Assembly: GCF_020805785.1 (NCBI RefSeq)
Contig: NZ_JAJGZV010000003.1
Location: forward strand, 787,610 to 851,609
Length of the DNA stretch: 64,000 nucleotides
Source of the DNA: Flavobacterium chungbukense
Lineage (GTDB): Bacteria; Bacteroidota; Bacteroidia; Flavobacteriales; Flavobacteriaceae
Reading direction: 5' to 3'
Below are positions 26,470 through 36,287 of this stretch, piece after piece; the stretch's first letter is position 1, and every line of letters starts with the position of its first letter. The position numbers and the translations under genes are program-made. The notes beneath the pieces are model-generated. The model was not told the origin of the DNA. It did not search any database and saw only the letters and a program-made list of their open reading frames with translations.

Positions 26470-27213
26470 TTATTGAAAATTCAAATATTTGCTGACTTCA
26501 TTATATGGAAATATAATTTCTTTTGGACCGTCTGCGTAAGACGCGGCTTCATAAGAGTTGTAATATAAAAGCAATCCTTGTGAAGTATAAAAAATATTCT
26601 GCGGTAGTTGAAATTTATCATTCTCAAACATTAAGCCTGTCGCATTTATATTTGTCTTTTCTGGAATTTTGTATTTTGCTCGGAAGGTTTTTTCAGCCAA
26701 TGTTTTAAACTCTTTTTCATTTTTAAATAGCTGGTTATTAAAAATTACTTTTCCCGTTTTTTTATTGAATAATAAAGAACGATAGCCTTGATAGCCGTGC
26801 GCTCCTCCAGTAAAAGTATAATGATCAATTTTTAGGTTTAAAATCTGATCCGATTCGAATTCTTTATCTCCGATTATTTTTGCTTCCCAGCCAAAAGTAT
26901 CATTTGGAAATTTTTGACGCATTTCTTCATAAGATTCAATGAAAGATTTTGACAATGATTTATAATCATCGACTTTAGTTGAATCTTCTCCAAAAAAAAC
27001 AATTTCTTTTATTACGGCAAAGACTTTTTTATTAATGCTGTCTGATATTACTCGTCCATTTTTGGCAATCGGAACTTCTATTGTGATTTGCGGGCAATCG
27101 CTTTTGCATGGAATAGTAGACTTATCTTCAAACTTTTCATTTTCAAATGAGAGCTCTTTTTTGCAACTTGTAAAAATCAAACACAAAAAGATTATAAATA
27201 TGTAATTTTTCAT
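26470..27213 (-). CDS. RsiV/DUF3298-like lipoprotein
   Basis: 247 residues with a lipoprotein signal: hydrophobic helix then FTSCKK, acylated Cys at 17. The mature part resembles the DUF4163 plus DUF3298 pair of RsiV-type proteins (CPQITIEVPIA; KIDHYTFTGGAHGYQGYRSL; FKNEKEFKTLAEKTFRAKY). In Bacillus, RsiV is a lysozyme-sensing anti-sigma factor, but no sigma factor is adjacent and there is no cytoplasmic anti-sigma segment, so only the periplasmic domain is shared. Convergent with the AlbA_2 gene. Confidence 0.75.
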   Translation of the reverse strand: MKNYIFIIFLCLIFTSCKKELSFENEKFEDKSTIPCKSDCPQITIEVPIAKNGRVISDSINKKVFAVIKEIVFFGEDSTKVDDYKSLSKSFIESYEEMRQKFPNDTFGWEAKIIGDKEFESDQILNLKIDHYTFTGGAHGYQGYRSLLFNKKTGKVIFNNQLFKNEKEFKTLAEKTFRAKYKIPEKTNINATGLMFENDKFQLPQNIFYTSQGLLLYYNSYEAASYADGPKEIIFPYNEVSKYLNFQ

Positions 27214-27317
27214 ATCAAAAAGTGTTAATTATCTACAAAGGTAAGAAGTTGTAACCCGATAAAATAAATTAAGCGGTAAATTTGTAAAACAATTATAGAA
27301 TTAAAATTTATAACTAT

Positions 27318-28460
27318 ATGAAATTCAATACAAAAGTAATTCACGGTGGACAGCATCATGATCCAAGTACAGGGGCTGTTATGCCGCCGGTGTATCAAAC
27401 GTCAACTTTTATTCAGACAAGTCCAGGAAAACCTTTGGCAGATTACGAATATAGTAGAGCCTCGAACCCAACGCGTACAGCTTTAGAAGAAGCTTTGGCT
27501 AGTATTGAAAACGGAACTCGCGGATTGGCATTTTCATCTGGTCTTGCGGCGACAGATTGTGTTTTAAGATCTTTTAAAGCGGGTGATGAAATTATTGCAA
27601 TGGACGATTTGTACGGTGGAACATACAGAATGTTTGCTCGTGTTTATAAAGATTCAGGAATTAAATTTCATTTTGTTGATATGACTAATATCGAAAAATT
27701 GAAAAGTCTAATCAATGAAAATACCAAATTAATCTGGGTAGAAACGCCAACAAATCCATTAATGAAATTGGCGGATATTCAGGAAATAGCAAAAATCACT
27801 AAAGAAAAAAATATTCTTTTAGCTGTTGACAATACTTTTGCAACACCATATTTACAAAAACCTCTTGATTTAGGAGCTGACATTGTAATGCATTCGGCAA
27901 CAAAATATTTAGGAGGACATTCTGATGTTATCGCTGGAGCGTTAATCGTAAAAGATGCAGCACTGGGAGAACAATTGCATTTTCAGCAGTTTGCAACTGG
28001 AGCAACACTCGGACCAATGGATAGCTTTTTGGTTTTAAGAGGAATCAAAACTTTAGCTTTAAGAGTGCAGAGACATTGTGAAAACGGAGAGAAAGTGGTA
28101 GAATATTTAAATAATCATCCAAAGATAAAAACGGTTTATTATCCAGGTTTAAAAAATCATCCGTTTCATGAAATTGCTAAAAAGCAAATGAAAGCGTTTG
28201 GCGGAATGGTTTCTTTCGATTTTAAATCGGGTAAAAAAGAAGATTCTATCGCATTTTTAGAAAAACTAAAAGTATTTACTCTGGCAGAATCTTTAGGAGG
28301 AGTTGAATCATTAGCCAATCATCCTGCTTTAATGACACACGCCTCTATTCCGGCAGATAAAAGAGCAGAAGTTGGAATTACAGATGATTTAGTTCGATTA
28401 AGCGTCGGTATTGAAGATGCAGAAGATTTAATTGCCGATTTAGAACAGGCTTTAGCTTAG
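27318..28460 (+). CDS. Cystathionine gamma-synthase/lyase family PLP enzyme
   Basis: 380-residue fold-type I PLP enzyme of trans-sulfuration. Conserved features: YEYSRASNPTRTALE, the substrate/PLP segment MDDLYGGTYRMF, PLP Asp in AVDNTFATPYLQ, and the Schiff-base Lys in HSATKYLGGHSDV. C-terminal SLGGVESLANHPALMTHASI completes the active site. Synthase (O-acylhomoserine plus cysteine) and lyase (cystathionine to cysteine) cannot be separated reliably by eye, and no neighbouring sulfur genes help. Followed by a strong shared terminator. Confidence 0.93.
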   Translation: MKFNTKVIHGGQHHDPSTGAVMPPVYQTSTFIQTSPGKPLADYEYSRASNPTRTALEEALASIENGTRGLAFSSGLAATDCVLRSFKAGDEIIAMDDLYGGTYRMFARVYKDSGIKFHFVDMTNIEKLKSLINENTKLIWVETPTNPLMKLADIQEIAKITKEKNILLAVDNTFATPYLQKPLDLGADIVMHSATKYLGGHSDVIAGALIVKDAALGEQLHFQQFATGATLGPMDSFLVLRGIKTLALRVQRHCENGEKVVEYLNNHPKIKTVYYPGLKNHPFHEIAKKQMKAFGGMVSFDFKSGKKEDSIAFLEKLKVFTLAESLGGVESLANHPALMTHASIPADKRAEVGITDDLVRLSVGIEDAEDLIADLEQALA

Positions 28461-28480
28461 GATAAATTCCAAAAAAATAA

Positions 28481-28525
28481 AAATCCCAAACTCCAAAATG
28501 ATTAAATTGGAATTTGGGATTTTTT
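28481..28525. terminator. Bidirectional terminator, same family as at 13675
   Basis: AAATCCCAAACTCCAA (28481-28496) pairs with TTGGAATTTGGGATTT (28507-28522) with one mismatch and runs into a T-tract. It lies between convergent genes. Confidence 0.75.
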
Positions 28526-28543
28526 ATATTGTAAATTTTAGTT

Positions 28544-29338
28544 TTAAAACTCTAAGTAGTAGATGTAACCAAAGTTAAACCAAACCTGCCAGTCATTATT
28601 TCTATTTTCTGTGTAAATGGTTTTGTTAGGGTTTAATCCGTCAATCCAGTCTGAGTTGTACATTTGAAAACGAGTTTCAAACATTAAATCGCTCATTTTT
28701 GTTAATTTGTAATGCACACCAACCGCTGCAGTAGCAGACAAAACAACGCCAGTTTCAGTAGAAAAACCGTGCGCTCGTCCATCAGATGGAGTTAAATATT
28801 TTCCTGGCGTAACAGTAGGAAGTGTTATGTCTCCTAAACGAGAACCAACTTTTGTCGAATAATAACTGATCTGAAAACCTAAACTTCCATACGGACTAAA
28901 GCTACCAATTGTATTCTCAAAATCGTGAATTTTCATAAAAGGAGAAAATTCTAGCTGCGCACCCAAATTTACTATAGAAGAACTTGCATGCATGTTTCTT
29001 AATTGCTGAGCGAATACCCCATCAGGTTTTCTTTCAACCCATTCTCCAAAATGTTTTAAAGTAGTTTTACTAAAAGACAGTTCTGATCTAACTTTGAAGT
29101 GTTCTGTGAAATAACTTTCTCTATTATTAGCAGCAGAAAAATTGATAAAATGCATAATTCCAATACCGAAACCTGTGTTTCCTGCATTGGTGTCAAAGTT
29201 GTTTCTTTCGCCAAAATCCGACTGTAAAGTTACTGGTCCTGCAAATATTCCTATCTCTTGAGCTAGGTCTGACTGTGCAGATACCGTATTTGATATACTA
29301 AAGATGGCAAATAATGTGATAAAGAGGTGCTTAGACAT
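28544..29338 (-). CDS. Outer-membrane beta-barrel protein
   Basis: 264 residues: signal peptide ending about TVSAQ, then alternating short aromatic strands and a final strand ending FGYIYYLEF with a terminal Phe, typical of a small outer-membrane barrel. It resembles uncharacterised flavobacterial proteins named after locus tags (THC0290_0291-like), a match made from memory. No catalytic motif is visible. Convergent with the PLP enzyme gene and divergent from gdhA. Confidence 0.7.
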   Translation of the reverse strand: MSKHLFITLFAIFSISNTVSAQSDLAQEIGIFAGPVTLQSDFGERNNFDTNAGNTGFGIGIMHFINFSAANNRESYFTEHFKVRSELSFSKTTLKHFGEWVERKPDGVFAQQLRNMHASSSIVNLGAQLEFSPFMKIHDFENTIGSFSPYGSLGFQISYYSTKVGSRLGDITLPTVTPGKYLTPSDGRAHGFSTETGVVLSATAAVGVHYKLTKMSDLMFETRFQMYNSDWIDGLNPNKTIYTENRNNDWQVWFNFGYIYYLEF

Positions 29339-29563
29339 TTTGTTGGGCTTACAAATCTTGGCAAATATATAAAAAACATATTCGATTCAAAATATTAAAT
29401 CATTCTATTAAAAAATAAGTAACAAAATACTTAATTTGCTAACATTTACGGAGTTATTTGCGTGTAAACCCCTACATGTAAAATGTAATTTTTTGGTTTG
29501 TTTGAAAAATGTATAAATCGACTCAAAAAAGTGAAAAATATAACAACGAATAAGAATTTGATA

Positions 29564-29571
29564 TATCTTTG
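29564..29571 (+). promoter_or_regulatory. Possible -7 box of gdhA
   Basis: TATCTTTG matches TAnnTTTG exactly, about 90 bases before the gdhA ATG. No TTG is found at the expected distance, so the assignment is weak. The rest of the 320-base gap (29339-29660) shows no gene. Confidence 0.3.
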
Positions 29572-29660
29572 CTTGTTGAAACGAAAACGTTTTCTTAAAC
29601 GTGATTTCTTAATTTAAAAGCAAAAAATAAATCAACTTATCTGAATAATTTATTTCAAAT

Positions 29661-31004
29661 ATGGAACAAAAAATAAATGAATTTATGGCTCTTATTGAGT
29701 CCAAAAATCCAAACGAGCCAGAATTTCTTCAAGCTGTTAGAGAATTTGCAGAAACAGTAATTCCATTTATATCTGAGCGTAAAAAATATGATGGAAAGAA
29801 TATCCTTTTAAGAATCGCTGAACCAGAAAGATCAATAATATTCAGAGTTCCGTGGGTAGACGATAAAGGAGAAATTATTGTGAATAGAGGTTTTAGAATT
29901 CAAATGAACTCTGCAATCGGACCTTATAAAGGAGGAATTAGATTTCACCATACCGTAAATTTATCTGTTTTAAAATTCCTTGCTTTCGAACAAGTTTTCA
30001 AGAACAGCTTAACTACACTTCCAATGGGTGGTGGAAAAGGAGGTTCTGATTTTGATCCAGAAGGAAAATCTGATGGCGAAATTATGCGTTTCTGCCAATC
30101 ATTCATGACAGAATTATGTCGTCATATTGGTCCAGATCTTGACGTGCCTGCAGGAGATATTGGTGTTGGGGCAAGAGAAATTGGTTATTTGTTTGGTCAG
30201 TACAAAAGAATTAGAAATGAATTTACAGGAGTTTTAACTGGAAAAGGTTTGGCTTACGGAGGTTCATTAATTAGACCTGAAGCTACCGGATATGGTGTAG
30301 TGTATTTTACAGATCAAATGCTTCGTACTATTGGTCATGAAATTAAAGGAAAAAGAGTTGCAATTTCTGGATTCGGAAATGTGGCTTGGGGAGTAGCTTT
30401 AAAAGTAAATGAATTAGGAGGTACAGTAGTTACTATTTCTGGACCTGATGGTTATATTTATGATGAAGAAGGAATTTCTGGAGAGAAAATTGATCACTTA
30501 TTAGAGATGAGAGCGACAGGTGATAATAGAGCAGAAAGATATTTAGAGAAATATCCAAATGCTGTTTTCCACAAAGGAAAAAGTCCATGGGAAGTAAAAG
30601 TAGATATTGCAATTCCATGCGCTACGCAAAACGAATTGAATGGAGATGATGCACAAAAACTTATTGATAACGGAGTTTTATGTGTAACTGAGGCCGCAAA
30701 TATGCCTTCTACTTTAGATGCAATTAAACTTTTCTTAGACAATAAAGTATTGTTTGCTCCAGGAAAAGCGGCAAATGCTGGTGGTGTTGCAGCTTCTGGA
30801 CTAGAAATGACACAGAACTCTATTCGTCTAAACTGGACGAGTGAAGAGGTAGATTTGAGATTGAAAGAAATTATGATCGGAATTCATAACCAATGTAAAA
30901 AATATGGTGCCGAAGAAGACGGATATGTAAACTACGTAAAAGGAGCAAACATAGCCGGATTTGTTAAGGTAGCAGATGCTATGCTGGCACAAGGAGTTGT
31001 ATAA
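29661..31004 (+). CDS. gdhA: NADP-type glutamate dehydrogenase
   Basis: 447-residue hexameric-type enzyme interconverting glutamate and 2-oxoglutarate plus ammonia; the length and motifs fit the short, biosynthetic NADP class. The substrate site IGPYKGGIRFH (86-96) and LPMGGGKGGSDFDPEGKS, with the likely catalytic Lys126, are intact. The dinucleotide fold contains SGFGNVAWG, and GKAANAGGVAASGLEM lies near the C-terminus. It has its own leader and a terminator, so it is probably monocistronic. A role in ammonia assimilation is inferred from the family. Confidence 0.95.
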   Translation: MEQKINEFMALIESKNPNEPEFLQAVREFAETVIPFISERKKYDGKNILLRIAEPERSIIFRVPWVDDKGEIIVNRGFRIQMNSAIGPYKGGIRFHHTVNLSVLKFLAFEQVFKNSLTTLPMGGGKGGSDFDPEGKSDGEIMRFCQSFMTELCRHIGPDLDVPAGDIGVGAREIGYLFGQYKRIRNEFTGVLTGKGLAYGGSLIRPEATGYGVVYFTDQMLRTIGHEIKGKRVAISGFGNVAWGVALKVNELGGTVVTISGPDGYIYDEEGISGEKIDHLLEMRATGDNRAERYLEKYPNAVFHKGKSPWEVKVDIAIPCATQNELNGDDAQKLIDNGVLCVTEAANMPSTLDAIKLFLDNKVLFAPGKAANAGGVAASGLEMTQNSIRLNWTSEEVDLRLKEIMIGIHNQCKKYGAEEDGYVNYVKGANIAGFVKVADAMLAQGVV

Positions 31005-31028
31005 AGTTTTATTTATTTAATATAGAAT

Positions 31029-31069
31029 AGCCTCTATTTGTCTTTTGAAGATAATTTGGAGGCTTTTTT
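31029..31069 (+). terminator. Terminator after gdhA
   Basis: AGCCTC (31029-31034) pairs with GAGGCT (31059-31064) across a 24-base loop, followed by six Ts. Confidence 0.55.
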
Positions 31070-31129
31070 ATTTGTATGAAAAAGTAAATAATCCCGTTTG
31101 TAGTATATTTGTCAATCAGAATATTTTAA

Positions 31130-33415
31130 ATGATGAAAAAAACATTTTTCTACGTTTTATTTTTATTGCTATTTCAATTTAGTCAGGCACAGAATAAATT
31201 GTCATGGCAGGGCTATTTTTCGTTTAATGAAATTAAAGATATTTCTGAATCATCGACAACAGTTTTTGCCGCTTCAGAAAATGCTTTGTTTTCTAAAAAT
31301 GCAACAACCAACGTTCTTAAAACCACTACAACCGTTGACGGCTTATCAGGTCAGACCATTTCAGCTGTTTATTACAGTGAAACTTTTAAGAAAACAATAA
31401 TTGGTTACGAAAACGGATTAATGATTTTGGTGAATGAAACAGACGGAAGTATTTTGAAAGTTGTTGATATTATTAATAAACAGCTTCCGGCAAATTTGAA
31501 GAAAATCAATCATTTTATGGAATATAACGGTTTGGTTTATGTTTCATGCGATTTTGGAATTGTACAGTTTAATTTGAATACTTCAAAATTCGGCGATACG
31601 TATTTTATTGGAGATAATGGCGCTGAAATCAGTGTTAAGCAAACAGCATTTTTTAACGGATTTATTTTTGCCGCGACTTCAAGCGGAATAAGAAGAGCAG
31701 ATAGCACAAATGCTAATTTAATCGATTATAATCAGTGGACAGTTGTAAATCCAGGAAATTGGTCAAGTGTTGAAGCCTTGGATACCGAACTTTTGGCAAT
31801 AAATGATTCCGGATATATCCATAGATTTAACTCAAATGCCTTTATAGGTTTTTCTCAATTGCCGCAAGCTGCGGTAGATATGAGGGCAAAAAATCATAAT
31901 TTATTTATTACAACAGCAAATACAGTTTACGTTTATAATAATCAGCTGGTTCTAAACAGGCAAATTACAAATACTCAAGTTTTAGATAATACTTTAAATT
32001 TTAGTTGCGCAACTGCTGTTGGAGCGCAGCTTTTTATCGGAACAAAAGAAAAAGGATTGTTTATTTCTTCACTAAGTACATCATCTGCTTTTGAAAATAT
32101 AACGCCAGCGGGACCATTACGTAATAATATTTTTTCTTTAGACGCAACTCCAAATGTTTTGTGGACTGTTTATGGAGATTACGATACTTCCTATGATCCT
32201 TACAATTTAGATAGTTATGGAATTAGCAAATACAATACTTCTGGCTGGTTAAACATTCCTTACTCTGAGGTTTTTGATGCAAAATCAATTACGCGAATTA
32301 TTGTTAATCCAACCAATGAAAAACTAGTTTATGCCAGTTCTTTCTTTTCGGGATTACTAAAAATTGAAAATGACGTTCCGACTTTATTATATAATGAAAA
32401 AAATAGTGGTTTAGAATCTATTACAACAGAAGGTCCAAATTACATAGACGTTCGTATTAATGCAACCGCTTTTGATAAAACTGGCAATCTTTGGGTCACC
32501 AATAGCCGAATTAAAAATGGTTTGAAAGTTTTAAAATCTAACGGACAATGGGGTAGTTATGCTATGACCTCAATTTTGGATAATGCAGAAGCGGTTAGTT
32601 TTTCTAGTATAGTTGTAGACCGTAATAATGTAAAATGGATTGGAACAAATAGAGATGGAGTAGTAGCTTTTAATGAAACGACTAATACCTTCAAAAAAAT
32701 GACTTTCGGTACTGACGCAGGAAATCTTCCTGTTGCAGATGTTAGAAGTATCGCTTTAGATACGAAAAACCAGCTTTGGATCGGAACTATCAAAGGTTTA
32801 AGAGTCTTGTCTAATGTTGCGAGTTTTCAAGGAGAAAGTCAATTAAAGGCCAATCCGATTATTATAATGGAAGATAATTTGGCTCAAGAATTAATGTATG
32901 AGCAATTTATTACTTCTATTGTGGTTGACGGTGCTAATAATAAGTGGATTGGAACAGCAGATTCTGGTGTTTTTATGGTTTCGCCAAATGGTCAGGAAAC
33001 CAAATACCATTTTACAATCAATAATTCGCCATTGCCAAGTAATGTTGTCAATGATATAAAAATAAATAGTAAAACGGGTGAAGTTTTTATAGCTACCAAT
33101 AAAGGAATGATATCTTTTAATGGAGTGGCAACGGCAGCAAATGACGATTTGAGTAATGCTTATGTTTATCCAAATCCTGTTCGTCCAAATTATTCAGGAA
33201 CTGTAAAAGTTGCCGGATTAATTGATAAAGCCAATGTTAAAATAACGGACATTGAAGGTAATCTGGTTTACGAAATAACCTCTTCTGGTGGAACTATAGA
33301 ATGGGATACAACTGCATTTGGTAAGTATAAAGTGGCTTCTGGAGTTTACATGGTATTTATTTCCGCACAAGATGGAGGCGAAACCAAAGTCAAAAAAATA
33401 ATGATTATTCGTTAA
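31130..33415 (+). CDS. porZ: PorZ-like two-component-propeller protein with T9SS sorting domain
   Basis: 761-residue exported protein. A signal peptide ends about SQAQ. The body is built of WD/two-component-regulator-like propeller blades (repeated LWIGTIKGLRVL, KWIGTNRDGVVAFN, KWIGTADSGVFMV motifs, each with the WIGT core). The last 85 residues are a type A C-terminal signal (YVYPNPVRPNYSGTVKV ... ASGVYMVFISAQDGG ... KKIMIIR). PorZ with PorU, PorV and PorQ forms the attachment complex of type IX secretion, and its position just before recO matches the arrangement I know from flavobacteria. The PorZ name is by architecture and context. Confidence 0.85.
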   Translation: MMKKTFFYVLFLLLFQFSQAQNKLSWQGYFSFNEIKDISESSTTVFAASENALFSKNATTNVLKTTTTVDGLSGQTISAVYYSETFKKTIIGYENGLMILVNETDGSILKVVDIINKQLPANLKKINHFMEYNGLVYVSCDFGIVQFNLNTSKFGDTYFIGDNGAEISVKQTAFFNGFIFAATSSGIRRADSTNANLIDYNQWTVVNPGNWSSVEALDTELLAINDSGYIHRFNSNAFIGFSQLPQAAVDMRAKNHNLFITTANTVYVYNNQLVLNRQITNTQVLDNTLNFSCATAVGAQLFIGTKEKGLFISSLSTSSAFENITPAGPLRNNIFSLDATPNVLWTVYGDYDTSYDPYNLDSYGISKYNTSGWLNIPYSEVFDAKSITRIIVNPTNEKLVYASSFFSGLLKIENDVPTLLYNEKNSGLESITTEGPNYIDVRINATAFDKTGNLWVTNSRIKNGLKVLKSNGQWGSYAMTSILDNAEAVSFSSIVVDRNNVKWIGTNRDGVVAFNETTNTFKKMTFGTDAGNLPVADVRSIALDTKNQLWIGTIKGLRVLSNVASFQGESQLKANPIIIMEDNLAQELMYEQFITSIVVDGANNKWIGTADSGVFMVSPNGQETKYHFTINNSPLPSNVVNDIKINSKTGEVFIATNKGMISFNGVATAANDDLSNAYVYPNPVRPNYSGTVKVAGLIDKANVKITDIEGNLVYEITSSGGTIEWDTTAFGKYKVASGVYMVFISAQDGGETKVKKIMIIR

Positions 33416-33504
33416 GTATTCAGTCTCAGTTTCGGTATTCAGTTAAAAATGAAATCAGATTTTAGGATTCAAAAAAATCTAAAATCTAAAACTAAAATCT
33501 AAAA

Positions 33505-34218
33505 TTGTTAGTCAAAACCAAAGCCATAGTAATTTCATCTCTAAAATTTCAAGAAAAAAGCTTGATTGTGAAATGCTTTACGCTTTCTAGCGGGCTGAAG
33601 TCTTATTTTGTTCGTGATGCTTTTTCGAGTCGAAAAGCCAGCCAGAAAATTGCTTATTTTCAGCCATTTTCCATTTTAGAAATAGAAGCGGTTCATAAAA
33701 ACAAAGGCACTTTAGAAAATTTTAAAGAGATTAAAAGCGCAGTTCCTTTTCAGAGTATTCATACTGATATTGTAAAAAGTACAATGGTAATGTTTTTATC
33801 TGAAATGCTTCATCATTCGATTCAAGAAGAAGAAAAAAACGAACAGCTTTTCCTGTTTTTAGAAACAGCGCTGACTTGGCTGGATCATCATGACGAAATT
33901 TCAAATTTTCATTTAATATTACTTTTAGAAATCACAAAATATCTCGGTTTCTATCCAGATCTTTCAGACATTGATCTTCCTTTTTTTGAAATGAATGAAG
34001 GAATTTTTACGGTTTTCCACACTTCGACGGCACTATCCGAACATGAAACCAGCTTGTTTAAAAAACTTATCGATTTAAAGTTTGACAATAGTCAAAAAAT
34101 CTTCCATGTCATCGAAAGACAAATACTGCTGAAAATCCTCATTGATTTTTATTCTTCTCATTTAGAGGGTTTTAAAAGACCAAAATCGTTGGATATTTTG
34201 AAAGAAATTTTTTCATAA
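33505..34218 (+). CDS. recO: DNA repair protein RecO
   Basis: 237-residue RecFOR-pathway mediator that loads RecA on SSB-coated DNA. The N-terminal OB fold is recognisable (KTKAIVISSLKFQEKSLIVKCFTLSSG, SRKASQKIAYFQPFSILEIEAVHK), followed by the helical domain. The zinc-ribbon cysteines of many RecO proteins are absent. The only start that keeps the OB fold intact is TTG at 33505, immediately after short repeats of AAAATCTAAA. It lies about 90 bases downstream of the porZ-like gene on the same strand. Confidence 0.93.
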   Translation: MLVKTKAIVISSLKFQEKSLIVKCFTLSSGLKSYFVRDAFSSRKASQKIAYFQPFSILEIEAVHKNKGTLENFKEIKSAVPFQSIHTDIVKSTMVMFLSEMLHHSIQEEEKNEQLFLFLETALTWLDHHDEISNFHLILLLEITKYLGFYPDLSDIDLPFFEMNEGIFTVFHTSTALSEHETSLFKKLIDLKFDNSQKIFHVIERQILLKILIDFYSSHLEGFKRPKSLDILKEIFS

Positions 34219-34338
34219 TCACATTTCTATTTTTATATATTTGCTCAGTATTTTTGTACTAAAAAGTCCCCCGTATTTTTGGTTAGGAATGCAAATTCTC
34301 ATTAATATCTAATACCAATTATTAAAAAAAAATCTACC

Positions 34339-36231
34339 ATGAAGAAAATTACGTTTTCGATTATTTTGCTTCTGTCGGTAACGGTTTCATCAATTGCCCA
34401 AAGAAAATATGATGAAATAGTTACAACAGAAAATGCTGTTCAAGATTTGGTTCAGAACGAAATCACAGGAGTTATTGTCTTTAAAGAAGGCGGAACAGTA
34501 AAGGGTTTAGATCCCGAAACAAAAAAAGTTATTTGGACCTTAACAAAAGATGATTTTGGAACTCTTACTTCAAAAGATGTCTTAAAAGATCCTGATTTTG
34601 GAAATCTTTTTAAAGAAAAAAGAGATTTGTCTACAGTTCCAGGAAGTCCGTATGTTGAGGCATACATCAATTCAAAATATTTGATTATTAATACCGATTC
34701 AGGTAAAATTGTTTACAACTCTTCAAAAGAATCATTTTGGGTTTTTCAATCAGATTTTATTCCTGAAAGTAACGAATATCTTCTTACTCTTAAAAAAGAC
34801 GGAGAAATGGCAGTTGCATTGTTGGATATGGCAACTGGAGAAATTAAATGGAATACAACGGTTGATAAAGCAAAATCGTTAATAAGTTTTTCAACTAAAG
34901 CTTCAAGTTTAACAAACAAAGCAAAGATCAATGGTAACACAGTTTATTATTTGCTTTATGGAAAACTGTACTCTTTTAATAAAGAAAATGGAAAATTAAA
35001 CTGGAAAGCAGACGAAGATTACACAAGATTTTACGAAACACAAAATGATAAAAATATTGTGGTAATTAATTCTGCTGGACTTCTTTCAACTAAAGAATAT
35101 ATTAATGTTTTGAGTACAGAAGATGGGAAAAGTATCTGGAAAGAATCTATTAAAACTAAATACGTTGTTTACTTAGAAGATTGGGGAACAAAATTATTAA
35201 TTGCTCATGATAGTGGGTTCAATTTTTTTGACTTAAAAACAGGAGAGAAAATCTGGAAAAAAGATGCTCGTGGAAGCGGTTTGAAAAGAGTAATTCCAAT
35301 TGATCAAGATTTCTTATATGTTGCAGAAAATGAAATGATGTTGATCAACAAAGATGGAGAAAAGCTTTGGAAAAAATTTATCGAAATTTCTGATGATAAA
35401 GAAGATCCAATTTACTACTTAGGAAAAGTTGGAGAAAAAGTAATGTACCTTACAGGAACTTACGGAAATATGGTAGATTACAAAACTGGAGTTAAACTTT
35501 GGAAACGTAATATTAAGTTTGAAAAAAGCCGTCCAGTTTTACCAACTTATGACGAAGCTACAAATTCTTACTTAGTGTATAATGATGAGAAATTATACAA
35601 ATTTGATCCAAGCATCAATGATAAACCAGAGCCGTTTGCTAAAGTAAATATCAAAAGAGAAAAAGAATTAAACAGTATCGAGCAGTTTCCTTGGGGAGTT
35701 GTGCTTTCAGGTCCACTTGAAGTGATGGGAGTTAATATGGATGGTACTATAAAATACCATTTGACTTACAATCAACCAGGTGAAACAGGAAGACGTTTAA
35801 TTAAAAGTGCTGCAATTGTAGGAAGTATTGGTTTAGGTGTCGGAGCAGGTGTAAGCGAATTTAAAGGTTCTGAAGTAACGATGACATACCGCGACTCTAA
35901 TGGAAATATGAGAACTAGTGTTTTAGTACCAGAAGATAAGAAGAATATGGATCAGGCTAAAAATTATGCGGCAGGATCAGCAGCGCTTGGTGTTGTAGCT
36001 GCTAAATTTAATTCTCGTTTTAATGCAATGAAACAAAACAGAGATTTCTCCTATATTTTTGCAAAAGCAGATACAGGAGAAAAAGTTTTAGTTAAAGTTA
36101 GTAAAGCTGAAGGAAAAGAGATTGATAAAATCATCTTCACTAACAATAAACCTCTTTATGAGATTGATCCAGCTACTCAGAATATTTTTTATGTTTCTGA
36201 TAAGTCAATTCAGATCTTCAATAAGAAATAA
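34339..36231 (+). CDS. PQQ-like beta-propeller exported protein
   Basis: 630 residues; residues 1-21 form a signal peptide ending in SSIAQ. The body contains repeated propeller strands of the BamB/PQQ type: KGLDPETKKVIWTL, LDMATGEIKWNTT, FNKENGKLNWKAD, LSTEDGKSIWKE and FDLKTGEKIWKKD. A Gly/Ala-rich segment near residues 490-510 (IVGSIGLGVGAGVSEF) interrupts the later part and could be a membrane-associated helix. No PQQ-dehydrogenase active-site residues were seen, so a structural or binding role is more likely. Followed by a strong terminator. Confidence 0.8.
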   Translation: MKKITFSIILLLSVTVSSIAQRKYDEIVTTENAVQDLVQNEITGVIVFKEGGTVKGLDPETKKVIWTLTKDDFGTLTSKDVLKDPDFGNLFKEKRDLSTVPGSPYVEAYINSKYLIINTDSGKIVYNSSKESFWVFQSDFIPESNEYLLTLKKDGEMAVALLDMATGEIKWNTTVDKAKSLISFSTKASSLTNKAKINGNTVYYLLYGKLYSFNKENGKLNWKADEDYTRFYETQNDKNIVVINSAGLLSTKEYINVLSTEDGKSIWKESIKTKYVVYLEDWGTKLLIAHDSGFNFFDLKTGEKIWKKDARGSGLKRVIPIDQDFLYVAENEMMLINKDGEKLWKKFIEISDDKEDPIYYLGKVGEKVMYLTGTYGNMVDYKTGVKLWKRNIKFEKSRPVLPTYDEATNSYLVYNDEKLYKFDPSINDKPEPFAKVNIKREKELNSIEQFPWGVVLSGPLEVMGVNMDGTIKYHLTYNQPGETGRRLIKSAAIVGSIGLGVGAGVSEFKGSEVTMTYRDSNGNMRTSVLVPEDKKNMDQAKNYAAGSAALGVVAAKFNSRFNAMKQNRDFSYIFAKADTGEKVLVKVSKAEGKEIDKIIFTNNKPLYEIDPATQNIFYVSDKSIQIFNKK

Positions 36232-36250
36232 GAATATAACAAAATCCAAA

Positions 36251-36284
36251 GCCATCAGGATCTGATTCTGATGGCTTTTTTTTG
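36251..36284 (+). terminator. Terminator abutting the next gene
   Basis: GCCATCAG (36251-36258) pairs exactly with CTGATGGC (36268-36275), followed by a T-run that ends four bases before the ATG at 36288. Confidence 0.75.
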
Positions 36285-36287
36285 CCT